Assembly (NCBI RefSeq): GCF_900107685.1
Contig: NZ_FNRQ01000003.1
Coordinates: 62,001-126,000 of the forward strand
Reading direction: 5' to 3'
Source: Paraburkholderia sartisoli
GTDB lineage: Bacteria > Pseudomonadota > Gammaproteobacteria > Burkholderiales > Burkholderiaceae
Length of the DNA: 64,000 bases
Shown: positions 17,244 through 26,336 of the stretch, one piece after another
Numbering within the stretch: position 1 is the stretch's first letter
How the letters are laid out: the number at the start of each line of letters is the position of its first letter
The notes under the pieces: generated by a model
Databases searched by the model: none
What the model was told of the DNA's origin: nothing
The model's input: only the letters and a program-made list of their open reading frames with translations
Program-made: the position numbers and the translations under genes

Positions 17244-18308
17244 ATGACTGCACCGCTCGCCTCCACGCCGGGTACGCCGGCAACGGCTCCGGCCGCTCCT
17301 GCTTCCCCCGCGCCCGTTTCGTTTCCGCGTCCCGCCGCCGCTGACTTCGACGCCGTGCTCACGGGCGGCGCGTTCATGCCGCTCACGCAGTTCGGTGTGA
17401 TCGACGCCACCGGCGACGACGCCGCCACGTTCCTGCACGGCCAGCTCACCAACGACACCCAGCATCTCGACGCCGCGAACGCGCGCCTGTCGGGTTACTG
17501 CTCGCCGAAGGGCCGGCTGCTGGCGTCGTTCCTGACGTGGCGCTGCGGCGACACCGTGCGTCTCTTGATTTCGCGCGATATCCAGGCGGCCGTGCAGAAA
17601 CGGCTGTCGATGTTCGTGCTGCGCGCCAAGGCGAAGCTCACCGACGCGACCGCCGAACTGGCAGTCATCGGTTTTGCGGGCGATGTGCGCCCGGCGCTTT
17701 CGCGCGTGTTCGACGCGATTCCCGACGGCGTACACGTGAAGGTCGATGGCCCGCTGGGTTCGCTGATCCACGTGCCGGATGCGGCCGGACGCCTGCGCTA
17801 TCTGTGGATCGGTCCGAAGGCCGAGGTCGAGGCGCGCCTGCCCGCGCTCGAGGAAAAGCTCACACGCGTGTCGCCGGCCGTGTGGGACTGGCTCGATATC
17901 CGCGCGGGCGAACCGCGCATCACGCAGCCGGTGGTCGAGCAGTTCGTGCCGCAGATGGTCAATTTCGACGTGCTCGGCGGCGTCAATTTCCGCAAGGGCT
18001 GCTACCCGGGACAGGAAGTCGTCGCGCGCAGCCAGTATCGCGGCACGATCAAGCGCCGTACGTCGCTCGCCAATGTCGCGGGCGAGCTCGCGGCCGTCGC
18101 GCCGGGCGCGGAGCTGTTCCATTCCGGCGATCCGGGCCAGCCGTGCGGCATGGTGGTCAACGCGGCGTCGGCGCCTGAAGGCGGCGTCGACGTGCTGGTC
18201 GAGCTCAAGCTCACCGCGCTCGAAGGCGGCTCGGTGCATCTCGGCGCCGCCGACGGCCCGGCGTTGAGAATCCTGCCGCTGCCGTATTCGCTGCCGGTCG
18301 AGGTCTGA
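17244..18308 (+). CDS. ygfZ: Folate-binding protein YgfZ (iron-sulfur cluster assembly/repair)
   Basis: YgfZ is a tetrahydrofolate-binding GcvT-fold protein that supports assembly or repair of certain Fe-S enzymes, including tRNA methylthiotransferase MiaB. The 354-residue protein starts with an Ala/Pro-rich leader of about 35 residues, then FGVIDATGDDAATFLHGQLTND and YCSPKGRLLASF, and contains the diagnostic KGCYPGQEVVARSQYRG with its conserved cysteine. Full length. It is divergent from mltG. Confidence 0.94.
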   Translation: MTAPLASTPGTPATAPAAPASPAPVSFPRPAAADFDAVLTGGAFMPLTQFGVIDATGDDAATFLHGQLTNDTQHLDAANARLSGYCSPKGRLLASFLTWRCGDTVRLLISRDIQAAVQKRLSMFVLRAKAKLTDATAELAVIGFAGDVRPALSRVFDAIPDGVHVKVDGPLGSLIHVPDAAGRLRYLWIGPKAEVEARLPALEEKLTRVSPAVWDWLDIRAGEPRITQPVVEQFVPQMVNFDVLGGVNFRKGCYPGQEVVARSQYRGTIKRRTSLANVAGELAAVAPGAELFHSGDPGQPCGMVVNAASAPEGGVDVLVELKLTALEGGSVHLGAADGPALRILPLPYSLPVEV

Positions 18309-18371
18309 CGCGTTGGCCGCCACGACCCGGTTGGCACCGGTTTGCCGGGACGGGCTCAAGGCGGCACGCAC

Positions 18372-19193
18372 ATGTGTCTGATCGTCTTCGACTGGCGCCC
18401 GCAGGCATCGACCGGCGCGCTTTTCACGCTCGCCGCGAATCGTGACGAATTCCTGCGCCGCACCGCCGATCCGATGCAATGGTGGGCGGATGTGCCCGGC
18501 CTGCTGGCGGGACGCGATCTCGTCGGCGGCGGCACGTGGCTGGGCGTCACCCGCGATGGCCGGTTCGCCGCGCTCACCAACTATCGCGCGCCGCACGAAA
18601 TGCGCCCCGATGCGCCGACGCGCGGCGCGCTCGTCAGCGACTGGCTGTCCGGCACGCCCGGCGAGCGCGGCGCGCCGCTGGATTACCTGCGGCAGGTCGC
18701 GCGCGCCGGCGATATCTACAACGGCTTTAACCTGCTGGTCGGCGATTTTGCGCGGCGCGAACTTGGCTGGTACTGCAATCGTTCGGACGCCGCACCCGTG
18801 CTGCTCGAAGCCGGCACGCACGGCATTTCGAATGCGGTGCTCGACACCCGCTGGCCGAAACTCGTGAAAAAGCGTGCTGAACTCGCGGCGTTCGTAGAAG
18901 ACGGACAGGCGCCGCCGCTCGCGCAACTGATCGGGATGATGCGCGACCCGCGCCTCGCCCGCGATGACGAACTGCCTTCGACGGGCATTCCGCTGGAACG
19001 CGAACGCGCGCTGTCGGCGGCGTTTATCGACACGCCCGAGTACGGCACGCGCGGGACGACCGCGTTACGGGTGAGCGTCGCCAGCAATACGCTGACAGTC
19101 GAAGCCATCGAGCGCAGCGACGACAACGGCTCGCACCGTATCACGCGGCCCGGCGATTTCGAGCGCGCTTATACGTTCGACATCACCGGCTAG
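18372..19193 (+). CDS. NRDE/TANGO2 family protein
   Basis: This 273-residue protein belongs to the NRDE (TANGO2) family. TANGO2-type proteins have been linked to haem trafficking and lipid homeostasis in eukaryotes and some bacteria; the biochemical activity is unsettled. It starts MCLIVFDWRP, where the second-position Cys is a family hallmark and fixes the start at 18372. The name motif lies in LAANRDEFLRRT, followed by GGTWLGVTRDGRFAALTNYR and YNGFNLLVGD. It begins 63 bases after ygfZ on the same strand and is probably co-transcribed. Confidence 0.93.
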   Translation: MCLIVFDWRPQASTGALFTLAANRDEFLRRTADPMQWWADVPGLLAGRDLVGGGTWLGVTRDGRFAALTNYRAPHEMRPDAPTRGALVSDWLSGTPGERGAPLDYLRQVARAGDIYNGFNLLVGDFARRELGWYCNRSDAAPVLLEAGTHGISNAVLDTRWPKLVKKRAELAAFVEDGQAPPLAQLIGMMRDPRLARDDELPSTGIPLERERALSAAFIDTPEYGTRGTTALRVSVASNTLTVEAIERSDDNGSHRITRPGDFERAYTFDITG

Positions 19194-19216
19194 ATCGCGC
19201 TGCTTGCGCCGCCGCG

Positions 19217-20200
19217 TCAGTCATCCTCCACGCCGAACACATGCCGTAGCGCCAAAGCCGCATCGGCATGCGCCGTGGCCACATCCGGCACGAAGCCGCC
19301 CATCTTGAAGAACTCGTGGATCATGCCCGCGTAGATTTTCAGCGTGACGACGTTGCCCGCGGCGCGCAGTTTGTCGGCATAGGCCACGCCTTCGTCGCTG
19401 AGCGGATCGTATTGCGCGGTCGCGATCCACGCGGGCGCTACGCCATGAAAATCCGGACCGGTGTGCGAATGGCCGTAGCCCTCGTGTCCGTCGAGCGGCG
19501 CGAAACGCCAGTCGTCACGATCGGCGGCATCGCGCACGTACAGTTCGAAAAACCACTGGATCGTTTCGCCCGACAGCAGAAAACCGTTCGCGAGCCGCGC
19601 ATGCGAAGCGGTCTGTTGATGACCGGTCGTGCCGGGATAAATCAGGAGTTGAAGCGCGAGCTGGATACCGGCGTCGCGCGCCAGCACGGCGCTGACGGTC
19701 GCGAGCGTGCCGCCCGCGCTGTCGCCGCCGACGGCCATCCGTTCGGGATCGACGCCATACACCGCCGCGTTGACATGTAGCCACGTGAGCGCATCGAACG
19801 CATCGTTCACCGCGGTCGGGAAGCGATATTCAGGCGCGAGCCGGTAATCGACCGACATCACGATGCATCGCCCGTCGCGCGCGAGCATGCGGCACAGCGC
19901 GTCATGCGTATCGACGCTGCCGACGGTAAAGCCGCCACCGTGAAAGTAGACGAGCGCCGGCGCGGGTTCAGCCCACACCGGCTCGACGGGATAGTAGAGA
20001 CGCGCGCGAATCGACGCGCCGTCGCGCACCGGCACCGCGAGGTCTTCGACGCTGAACATCGGCGCGCTCGCGATCTCGAGAATCGGCGCGCTGCGTTCGT
20101 AGGAAGCGCGCGCCTGCTGCGGCGTGAGCGTGTGGTACTCGGGGCGTTTCGCCTTCGCGATCATCTCAAGCACTTGCTTGACCTTCGGATTCAGCGGCAT
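19217..20200 (-). CDS. Alpha/beta hydrolase of the hormone-sensitive lipase family
   Basis: This is a cytoplasmic carboxylesterase of 327 residues. The oxyanion motif VYFHGGGFTVGS, the nucleophile motif VGGDSAGGTLAT with the catalytic Ser, an acidic residue in QYDPLSDEGVAYADKL and the histidine in GMIHEFFKMGGF give the complete HSL-type triad. The substrate is unknown; short-chain esters are typical. There is no signal peptide. It is the last gene of a minus-strand run of lipid-related genes, 97 bases after the SDR gene. Confidence 0.93.
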   Translation of the reverse strand: MPLNPKVKQVLEMIAKAKRPEYHTLTPQQARASYERSAPILEIASAPMFSVEDLAVPVRDGASIRARLYYPVEPVWAEPAPALVYFHGGGFTVGSVDTHDALCRMLARDGRCIVMSVDYRLAPEYRFPTAVNDAFDALTWLHVNAAVYGVDPERMAVGGDSAGGTLATVSAVLARDAGIQLALQLLIYPGTTGHQQTASHARLANGFLLSGETIQWFFELYVRDAADRDDWRFAPLDGHEGYGHSHTGPDFHGVAPAWIATAQYDPLSDEGVAYADKLRAAGNVVTLKIYAGMIHEFFKMGGFVPDVATAHADAALALRHVFGVEDD

Positions 20201-20297
20201 CGGACGTCAACGCGGCGCACGTGCGCCGCTCTCGGGAAATGAGCGCCGTATGATGCCATGAAGCCGCCGCTGGGGCTTTTGCGTGACGCCGCGATGC

Positions 20298-21167
20298 TCA
20301 GTCCACGTGCTTCACTTCGGGCTTCAGCGACAACGGATCGGTCGGATTGCGCTGCTGCTCGATATCTTCGTGACGCAGGCGCACGGTGTCGAGAATGCCC
20401 GGATGCGTGAGCAGATAGAAGCGTCCCGCGGCGATGCCTTCGAACGTGAGGTCGGCGACGTCGGCCGCGGTCCGCTTGCCCGACTGCACCGCGCGATGCA
20501 GTTGTTTGTCGGCGGCGAGTTGCGAGCGCGTCGGCGCGGCGTCGTTGCGCAGCGTGTCGGGACGCGTGCGTTCCGCATCGGCGATGCCGGTCGGCACGAA
20601 CGCCGGGCACAGCAACGAGCATCCGACCTGCCCGCCCGTGAGCTTGAGGTCGTGATAGAGCGTCTCGGTCAGCGACACCACTGCGTGCTTCGACGCGTTG
20701 TACACGCCCATCGCGGGCGGCGACAGCAGCCCCGCGACCGAAGCCGTGTTGACGATATGCGCCGGCTCGTCCTGGCGCAGCATGATCGGCGTGAAGACGC
20801 GCACGCCGTGCGCGACCCCCATCACGTTCACGTTGAAGACCCATGCCCAGTCGTTCGCGCTGTTTTCCCACACAAAACCGCCTGCGCCCACGCCCGCGTT
20901 GTTGAACAGCAGATGCACCTTGCCGAACGCATCGAGCGCGGCCATCGCGAGCGCCTCGACCTGCGACGGATCGGACACATCGGTGCGCACGCCGATCGCA
21001 TCGGCGCCGTCGGCACGCAGCGCGTCGACCGTCTGCGCCAGCGCGTTCGCATCGACGTCGGCCAGCACGAGCTTCATGCCGAGCGCCGCGCCCTTCCGCG
21101 CGAACGCGCGGCCAAATCCACTCGCCGCGCCCGTGATCACGGCGACTTTTCCATCGAACTGAAACAT
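20298..21167 (-). CDS. Short-chain dehydrogenase/reductase
   Basis: This is an NAD(P)-dependent classical SDR of 289 residues. The cofactor loop TGAASGFGRAFA is at residues 12-23, NNAGVGAGGFVW follows, VNTASVAGLL holds the catalytic Ser, and YNASKHAV the Tyr-Lys pair. The sequence after the active site (LCPAFVPTGIADAERTRPD) resembles SDRs found next to fatty-acid or acyl-CoA genes. The substrate is not predictable. It lies 76 bases after the MDR oxidoreductase on the same strand. Confidence 0.93.
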   Translation of the reverse strand: MFQFDGKVAVITGAASGFGRAFARKGAALGMKLVLADVDANALAQTVDALRADGADAIGVRTDVSDPSQVEALAMAALDAFGKVHLLFNNAGVGAGGFVWENSANDWAWVFNVNVMGVAHGVRVFTPIMLRQDEPAHIVNTASVAGLLSPPAMGVYNASKHAVVSLTETLYHDLKLTGGQVGCSLLCPAFVPTGIADAERTRPDTLRNDAAPTRSQLAADKQLHRAVQSGKRTAADVADLTFEGIAAGRFYLLTHPGILDTVRLRHEDIEQQRNPTDPLSLKPEVKHVD

Positions 21168-21243
21168 TGTTCTCCTCGCGTTTTTATCGTGTGGGTCCGC
21201 GCCGATCCGTCACGCGGGCGGGCCCGCCTGCTGCAATGTCTGG

Positions 21244-22242
21244 TCAGATCAGCTTGACGAGCTGCTTGCCGAAGTTCCTGCCCTTCAGCATGCCGAGAAA
21301 CGCTTCCGGTGCGTTTTCGAGCCCCTGTGCGATGCTCTCGCGGTAGTGCAACTGCTTCTGCGCGACGAGCGTGCCGAGCTGCTTCAGCGCCTGCGGCCAC
21401 ACGTCCATATGTTCGCTGACGATAAAGCCCTGCACGAGCAGCCGTTGCGTGAGCAGCAGCGCCGGCTGTTTGAGCGGCATGGGCTGGCCGTCGTAGCCGG
21501 CGATCATCCCGCACAGCGCGATGCGCCCAAACGCGTTCATCCGCGCGAGCGTCACGTCGAGCACTTCGCCACCGACGTTTTCGAAGTAGCCGTCGACGCC
21601 ATCCGGCGTGACCGCTTTCAGGTCCTTGTACAGGTTGCCAGCCTTGTAATCGACGCATGCATCGAAGCCCAGTGTCTCGACGACGTAACGGCATTTCGTC
21701 TCGCCGCCGGCAATGCCCACCGCGCGACAGCCCGCGAGCTTCGCGAGTTGCCCGACGACGCTGCCGACCGCCCCGCTCGCCGCGCTGACGACGACCGTTT
21801 CACCCGCTTTCGGCGCGATGATCCTGTTGAGCCCGTACCACGCCGTCACGCCCGGCATGCCGACCGGTCCGAGATACGCGGAAAGCGGCACATGCGTGAT
21901 ATCGACTTTCTGGATACCCTTGCCGTCGGAGGTGCCGAATTCCTGCCAGCCGAACATCCCGACGACCTTGTCGCCCGCCGCGAAACCCGGGTGCTTCGAT
22001 TCCACCACCTCGCCCACCGTGCCGCCGATCATCACCTCGTCGAGCGGTTGCGGCTGTGCGTACGACTTGCTGTCGTTCATGCGGCCGCGCATGTACGGAT
22101 CGAGCGACAGGTAGTGATTGCGCACGCGCACTTCGCCATCCGCGAGCGGCTTCAGCGGCGTTTCGACGAGCCGGAAATTGTCCACGGAAGCCGCACCCTG
22201 CGGCCGGGACGCGAGCAGAATCTGACGATTGACTTCAGCCAT
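21244..22242 (-). CDS. NADP-dependent MDR-family oxidoreductase (CurA/prostaglandin reductase type)
   Basis: This 332-residue medium-chain reductase reduces activated double bonds (2-alkenals and enones) in its characterised relatives. It has no zinc-ligand pattern. The features are SLDPYMRGRMNDSKSY, MIGGTVGEVVESKHPGF, GMPGVTAWYGL, the cofactor loop VSAASGAVGSVVGQLAKL and YFENVGGEVLDVTL. Start at 22242. It may act in detoxification of reactive lipid aldehydes, an inference from the family. Confidence 0.92.
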   Translation of the reverse strand: MAEVNRQILLASRPQGAASVDNFRLVETPLKPLADGEVRVRNHYLSLDPYMRGRMNDSKSYAQPQPLDEVMIGGTVGEVVESKHPGFAAGDKVVGMFGWQEFGTSDGKGIQKVDITHVPLSAYLGPVGMPGVTAWYGLNRIIAPKAGETVVVSAASGAVGSVVGQLAKLAGCRAVGIAGGETKCRYVVETLGFDACVDYKAGNLYKDLKAVTPDGVDGYFENVGGEVLDVTLARMNAFGRIALCGMIAGYDGQPMPLKQPALLLTQRLLVQGFIVSEHMDVWPQALKQLGTLVAQKQLHYRESIAQGLENAPEAFLGMLKGRNFGKQLVKLI

Positions 22243-22305
22243 GAGGGGTGTCTCCGTAATAGGTATGTGTCGATGTGTCTGGACCTGCGCGACGAAGCGC
22301 CAGGC

Positions 22306-22803
22306 TCAGCCGTCGCTTGGACCCGGCGTCGCCGTCGGATCGCTGCGCATGCGTTGCTGCTTCACGTCGCGGCCCACCGCGAGACGGCGCATGTATTTGA
22401 ACGTGCCGAGTGCTTTCGCGACGAAGTGACCTTCGGTGTCGCGGATTTCGCCTTCGCAATACGCCATGGTGGTCGAGCGGTGCAGCACGCGGCCGGTGGC
22501 GCGCAGCTCGCCCCGGCCCGGCTGCATGAAGTTCACTTTCATCTCGACCGTGACGACGCCGACGCCGTCACCCGCCACGCTGCGCGCGGCCATCGCCAGC
22601 GCCACGTCGGCGAGCGTCATGGTGACGCCGCCGTGCGCGACGTCCCACGTGTTCAGCAACTGCGGTTGCAGCGGCAGCACCACTTCGCTCACGCCGTCCA
22701 CCGCCGAGACCAGCTTCGCGCCGAGATGATCGACAAACGGACTTTCGATCATCGGCGCGGCGTGCGCCGGCGCTTCGCCGCCGGGTTTGCCTGCGTCAGT
22801 CAT
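22306..22803 (-). CDS. PaaI-type hotdog-fold thioesterase
   Basis: This is a 165-residue single hotdog-domain protein. The PaaI signature TWDVAHGGVTMTLADVALAMAAR carries the catalytic acidic residue in the helix. Relatives hydrolyse acyl-CoA thioesters. The N-terminus has a short polar extension rich in Ala and Gly. It sits between a Dabb protein and the MDR oxidoreductase, only 9 bases after the Dabb stop, so it is almost certainly co-transcribed with it. Confidence 0.9.
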   Translation of the reverse strand: MTDAGKPGGEAPAHAAPMIESPFVDHLGAKLVSAVDGVSEVVLPLQPQLLNTWDVAHGGVTMTLADVALAMAARSVAGDGVGVVTVEMKVNFMQPGRGELRATGRVLHRSTTMAYCEGEIRDTEGHFVAKALGTFKYMRRLAVGRDVKQQRMRSDPTATPGPSDG

Positions 22804-22812
22804 CGCCGCGCG

Positions 22813-23115
22813 TCACAGGACAAAATCGACGCATTGACGCGCTTCGCGCACCGCGCCGACGAAGCCCTTCAGCGCCTCGTGCGTGGGGTGAACCTGATAG
22901 GCGTCGAGCGCGGCCTTGTCGGCGAAATCGGAAATGAGCACGACGTCATACGTCGATTCGAGGCCGGGCTTCGCGATACCGACTTCGAGGCTCAGGATGC
23001 CCGGCACGATATCGCGGCAGCCTTCGAGTTTTTCCTTGAGTTTCAGCGCGTTTTCGTCGCGGCTCGCGCCCTCGGCGGAATCTTTCAGCTTCCACATCAC
23101 AATATGACGGATCAC
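22813..23115 (-). CDS. Dabb (stress-responsive A/B barrel) domain protein, GTG start
   Basis: This is a 100-residue dimeric alpha-beta barrel domain protein. It starts with (GTG)IRHIVMWKLK, the typical opening of the family, and has LEGCRDIVPGILSLEVG, YDVVLISDFADKAALDAYQVHPTHEALKGFV, again typical. The reaction is unknown for most members. The start codon is GTG at 23115, supported by AAGGTG 7 bases upstream. Confidence 0.9.
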   Translation of the reverse strand: MIRHIVMWKLKDSAEGASRDENALKLKEKLEGCRDIVPGILSLEVGIAKPGLESTYDVVLISDFADKAALDAYQVHPTHEALKGFVGAVREARQCVDFVL

Positions 23116-23237
23116 GGTTTCACCTTGCTTGAGTTGAAACGCTCAAGCCTATCAAAATAACGGCCTGTCCTGGTCGCAATCTCGCGTGACCGGTGACCGA
23201 CGCACGAAAACCGCCTGATACGCCCTTGAAAGCCAGC

Positions 23238-24263
23238 TCACTCGATGCTGACGCGAAATACCGTCGCATGCACGTCTTTCAGCAACGCGCGATGCCCGAG
23301 GCCGCCGTGGTCCAACGGACGGTACGCGCCAGACACCAGCAGCCGCGCGACCGTACACGCGCGGCGGACCGTCGAGGTTGCCGCGCCGTACAAACCGGCG
23401 CGCCGGCCGAGGCGCTCGCCGAGCGCGCGGTAGTAGCGCGCGGCAGCCGCGGCGCGCTCGCGAACCGGCAGCGGCGCATCGCGCGAGACGTCGCGCATCT
23501 TGTCGGCGCGCCCAAACGCGGCGTTCGCCATGCGCCGGTAATGCGTGGCGCCCGCCGCCTTCGACATCTTGACCTTTGCGCCGACGTCGCGATCCGGCGC
23601 GACGCCGCAACTATTCGCGCCGTGCTGGCGGTACAGCACGAGCGCATCGTCGATCGCCGAGATCTTGCCGAGCGACGTCGCGACGAACCACGCCCACGTG
23701 TCGTGCGACATCGGAAAGCCTGGATCGATCGGATGCTCCGGGCGCTCGCGCCAGTCGATGTAATCGTAGATCGCGCGCCGCACGACCGTCGACATGCCGA
23801 ACAGCACGTACCACGGGTTCGTCGTCAGCGGATCATGGACGCCGCGATACGACCAGTGGCTCGCCGTGTTGTCGTCGCGTTCGTCCAGCTCGCCGTTCAC
23901 CACTTTCACGCCGTGAACCACCAGCATGACCTCCGGGTCCGCGAATTCACGCGCGACGCGTTCGAGCTTGTTGTCGGCCCAGACGTCGTCCTGGTCGCAA
24001 AACGCGACGAAATCGCCATCGCACAGCGAGATCGCCTTGAAAAAATTCGCGTGAAAGCCGAGACGTTCGGCATTGCGCACGACGCGCACTGGAAACGGCA
24101 CGCGATGCGCGAAATCCAGCGCGATATCGGCGGTACCGCTGTCCGGGCTGTCGTCGGTGATGACCAGTTCGTATGGAAGGAGCGTCTGGCGAGCGATGCT
24201 GTCCAGCTGCTCGCGCAAGAAACGTTCCCCCTTGTAGGCAGCCATCGCGATCGAGATTTTCAT
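23238..24263 (-). CDS. Glycosyltransferase family 2 protein
   Basis: This is a cytoplasmic GT-A glycosyltransferase of 341 residues. The N-terminal domain has ISIAMAAYKGERFLREQLDSI, YELVITDDSPDSGT and the nucleotide-metal motif within FCDQDDVWADNKLERV. The later sequence (ASHWSYRGVHDP, SHDTWAWFVAT) resembles rhamnosyl- or glycosyl-transferases of O-antigen and capsule loci. The start at 24263 is chosen because conservation begins there; the open frame continues to 24317. It stands alone between metabolic genes with a slightly different neighbourhood from other surface-polysaccharide genes, so its pathway is unclear. Confidence 0.88.
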   Translation of the reverse strand: MKISIAMAAYKGERFLREQLDSIARQTLLPYELVITDDSPDSGTADIALDFAHRVPFPVRVVRNAERLGFHANFFKAISLCDGDFVAFCDQDDVWADNKLERVAREFADPEVMLVVHGVKVVNGELDERDDNTASHWSYRGVHDPLTTNPWYVLFGMSTVVRRAIYDYIDWRERPEHPIDPGFPMSHDTWAWFVATSLGKISAIDDALVLYRQHGANSCGVAPDRDVGAKVKMSKAAGATHYRRMANAAFGRADKMRDVSRDAPLPVRERAAAAARYYRALGERLGRRAGLYGAATSTVRRACTVARLLVSGAYRPLDHGGLGHRALLKDVHATVFRVSIE

Positions 24264-24452
24264 GGCGGGTCCATTGCGTAAGGGTCGAATGGAAAAACGG
24301 GAACACAGTTTCTCCACTATGGTGCCTGCCAGCCTAGCAGGCTCGCCCGGAACGTAATTCCGCTGAAATTAAAAAATAATTCGAAACGCGCGCAAATGCG
24401 GGCCTGATACGAGTGACGGCGCAAACCCACGCCGTCACTCGCCCTCGTTGCA

Positions 24453-25631
24453 TCAAACGACTTCGAACAAACCCGCCGCGCCCTGCCCGCCGCCGATGCA
24501 CATCGTCACGACGACCAGCTTCGCGCCGCGCCGCTTGCCTTCGATCAGCGCATGCCCGGTCAAACGCGCACCGGACACGCCGTACGGGTGGCCGACCGCG
24601 ATCGCGCCGCCGTTTACGTTCAGGCGGTCCATCGGGATGCCGAGCGTGTCGGCGCAGTACAGCACCTGCACCGCGAACGCTTCGTTCAACTCCCACAGGT
24701 CGATGTCGCCGACCTTGAGGCCAGCCTGCTTCAGCAGTTTCGGCACCGCGAACACCGGGCCGATGCCCATTTCATCCGGCTCGCAACCGGCCACCGCGAA
24801 GCCGCGGAAAATACCGAGCGGCTGCAGCCCTTCGCGCTCCGCGACCTTCGCGTTCATCACCACGCACGCCGATGCGCCATCGGAAAACTGGCTCGCGTTG
24901 CCAGCCGTGATCACGCCGCCCGGCATCGCCGTGCGGATCTTCGACACGCCTTCGAGCGTCGTGTCGGCGCGAATGCCCTCGTCGGCGGAAACCGTGACTT
25001 CCTTCGTGACCACACGGCCGGTTGCCTTGTCGGCGACGCCCGCAAGCACCGTCATCGGCACGATTTCGTCCTTGAAGCGGCCGGCTTCGAGCGCGGCCGC
25101 GGCACGCTGCTGCGACTGCACGCCGTATTCGTCCTGACGCGCCTTCGAAATCGAATAGCGCTTCGCGACGTTTTCGGCGGTCTGCAACATCGACCAGTAG
25201 ATTTCCGGCTTGTTTTTGCTGAGCCAGCCTTCGGCCAGCATGTGGCGGTTCATTTCGTTCTGCACGCACGAGATGGATTCCACGCCACCCGCGACGAACA
25301 CGTCGCCTTCGCCCGCGATCACGCGTTGCGCGGCGAGTGCGATCGTCTGCAGGCCCGACGAACAGAAGCGGTTCACCGTCATGCCCGGCACGCTGACCGG
25401 CAGGCCGGCGCGTAGTGCGATCTGGCGCGCGATGTTGCCGCCCGTCGCGCCTTCGGGATTGGCGCAGCCCATGATCACGTCCTCGACGCGCGCCGGGTCG
25501 ATTGTCGCGCGCTCGACGGCGGCCTGCGTCGCGTGGCCGCCCAGCGTCGCGCCGTGCGTCATGTTGAAGCCGCCGCGCCACGATTTGGCAAGACCCGTGC
25601 GGGCGGTCGATACGATTACGGCGTCAGTCAT
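24453..25631 (-). CDS. Acetyl-CoA C-acyltransferase (thiolase)
   Basis: Thiolases cleave 3-ketoacyl-CoA in beta-oxidation or condense acyl-CoA units. The 392-residue protein has the acyl-enzyme cysteine in [16 protein letters not shown], the [16 protein letters not shown] stretch, and the second active-site cysteine in [15 protein letters not shown] at the C-terminus. The start at 25631 has CAGGAG 7 bases upstream. It lies downstream of the nicotinamidase and the fused hydratase/dehydrogenase on the same strand and fits beta-oxidation with them. Confidence 0.95.
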   Translation of the reverse strand: MTDAVIVSTARTGLAKSWRGGFNMTHGATLGGHATQAAVERATIDPARVEDVIMGCANPEGATGGNIARQIALRAGLPVSVPGMTVNRFCSSGLQTIALAAQRVIAGEGDVFVAGGVESISCVQNEMNRHMLAEGWLSKNKPEIYWSMLQTAENVAKRYSISKARQDEYGVQSQQRAAAALEAGRFKDEIVPMTVLAGVADKATGRVVTKEVTVSADEGIRADTTLEGVSKIRTAMPGGVITAGNASQFSDGASACVVMNAKVAEREGLQPLGIFRGFAVAGCEPDEMGIGPVFAVPKLLKQAGLKVGDIDLWELNEAFAVQVLYCADTLGIPMDRLNVNGGAIAVGHPYGVSGARLTGHALIEGKRRGAKLVVVTMCIGGGQGAAGLFEVV

Positions 25632-25683
25632 GCAAGTCTCCTGCTTCCAGTGTTTGTTTGCGGTTCGCGAGGCCGGCCCGGCC

Positions 25684-26310
25684 TCAGGCAAGCAGCGCGG
25701 CGGCCTGCATGCGGGTTACCCCCGCGTTGTGCAGATCGCGCCAGGCGGCGTCGAGCGAACCATTCAGATCGATTGCGCGGGATGCGTCCTCGATTACCGC
25801 GACGTCGAATCCAGCGGCACGCGCATCGAGCGCGGACCACGCGACGCAATAATCCGTCGCGAGGCCACAGCAATAAATGCGCTTCACGCCCGTGTCGCGC
25901 AGATAACCCGCGAGGCCGGTCGGCGTCGTGCGATCGGCTTCGAGAAAGGCCGAGTAGCTGTCGACGTCGACGTGATGCCCCTTGCGGATCACGAGCCGCG
26001 CGTGCGGCACATCGAGATCGCGATGGAGCGCCGCGCCCGGCGTGTTCTGCACGCAATGCACGGGCCACAGCACCTGTTCGCCATACGGCAGCGTCATCGT
26101 TTCGAACGGCGTGCGGCCCGCGTGATTCGCGGCGAACGAGACATGTGAAGCGGGATGCCAGTCCTGCGTCAGCACGACGTGGCTGAACGCGCGGGCGAGC
26201 CGGTTCACCACCGGCACGACCTCGTCTCCATGCGCGACGGCCAGTGCGCCGCCAGGCATGAAATCGTTCTGCACGTCGACCACGAGCAACACTGCGTCCG
26301 CGCCCTTCAT
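25684..26310 (-). CDS. pncA: Nicotinamidase/pyrazinamidase family protein
   Basis: This isochorismatase-fold enzyme hydrolyses nicotinamide to nicotinate in NAD salvage. The 208-residue protein has the catalytic aspartate in [14 protein letters not shown], metal-binding [10 protein letters not shown], the catalytic lysine in [12 protein letters not shown] and the nucleophile cysteine in [14 protein letters not shown]. It is 26 bases downstream of the fused beta-oxidation gene and 52 bases before the thiolase start, so it appears embedded in that operon. Confidence 0.93.
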   Translation of the reverse strand: MKGADAVLLVVDVQNDFMPGGALAVAHGDEVVPVVNRLARAFSHVVLTQDWHPASHVSFAANHAGRTPFETMTLPYGEQVLWPVHCVQNTPGAALHRDLDVPHARLVIRKGHHVDVDSYSAFLEADRTTPTGLAGYLRDTGVKRIYCCGLATDYCVAWSALDARAAGFDVAVIEDASRAIDLNGSLDAAWRDLHNAGVTRMQAAALLA

Positions 26311-26336
26311 TCCGTTCTCCGCTTGACGTGTCGCGT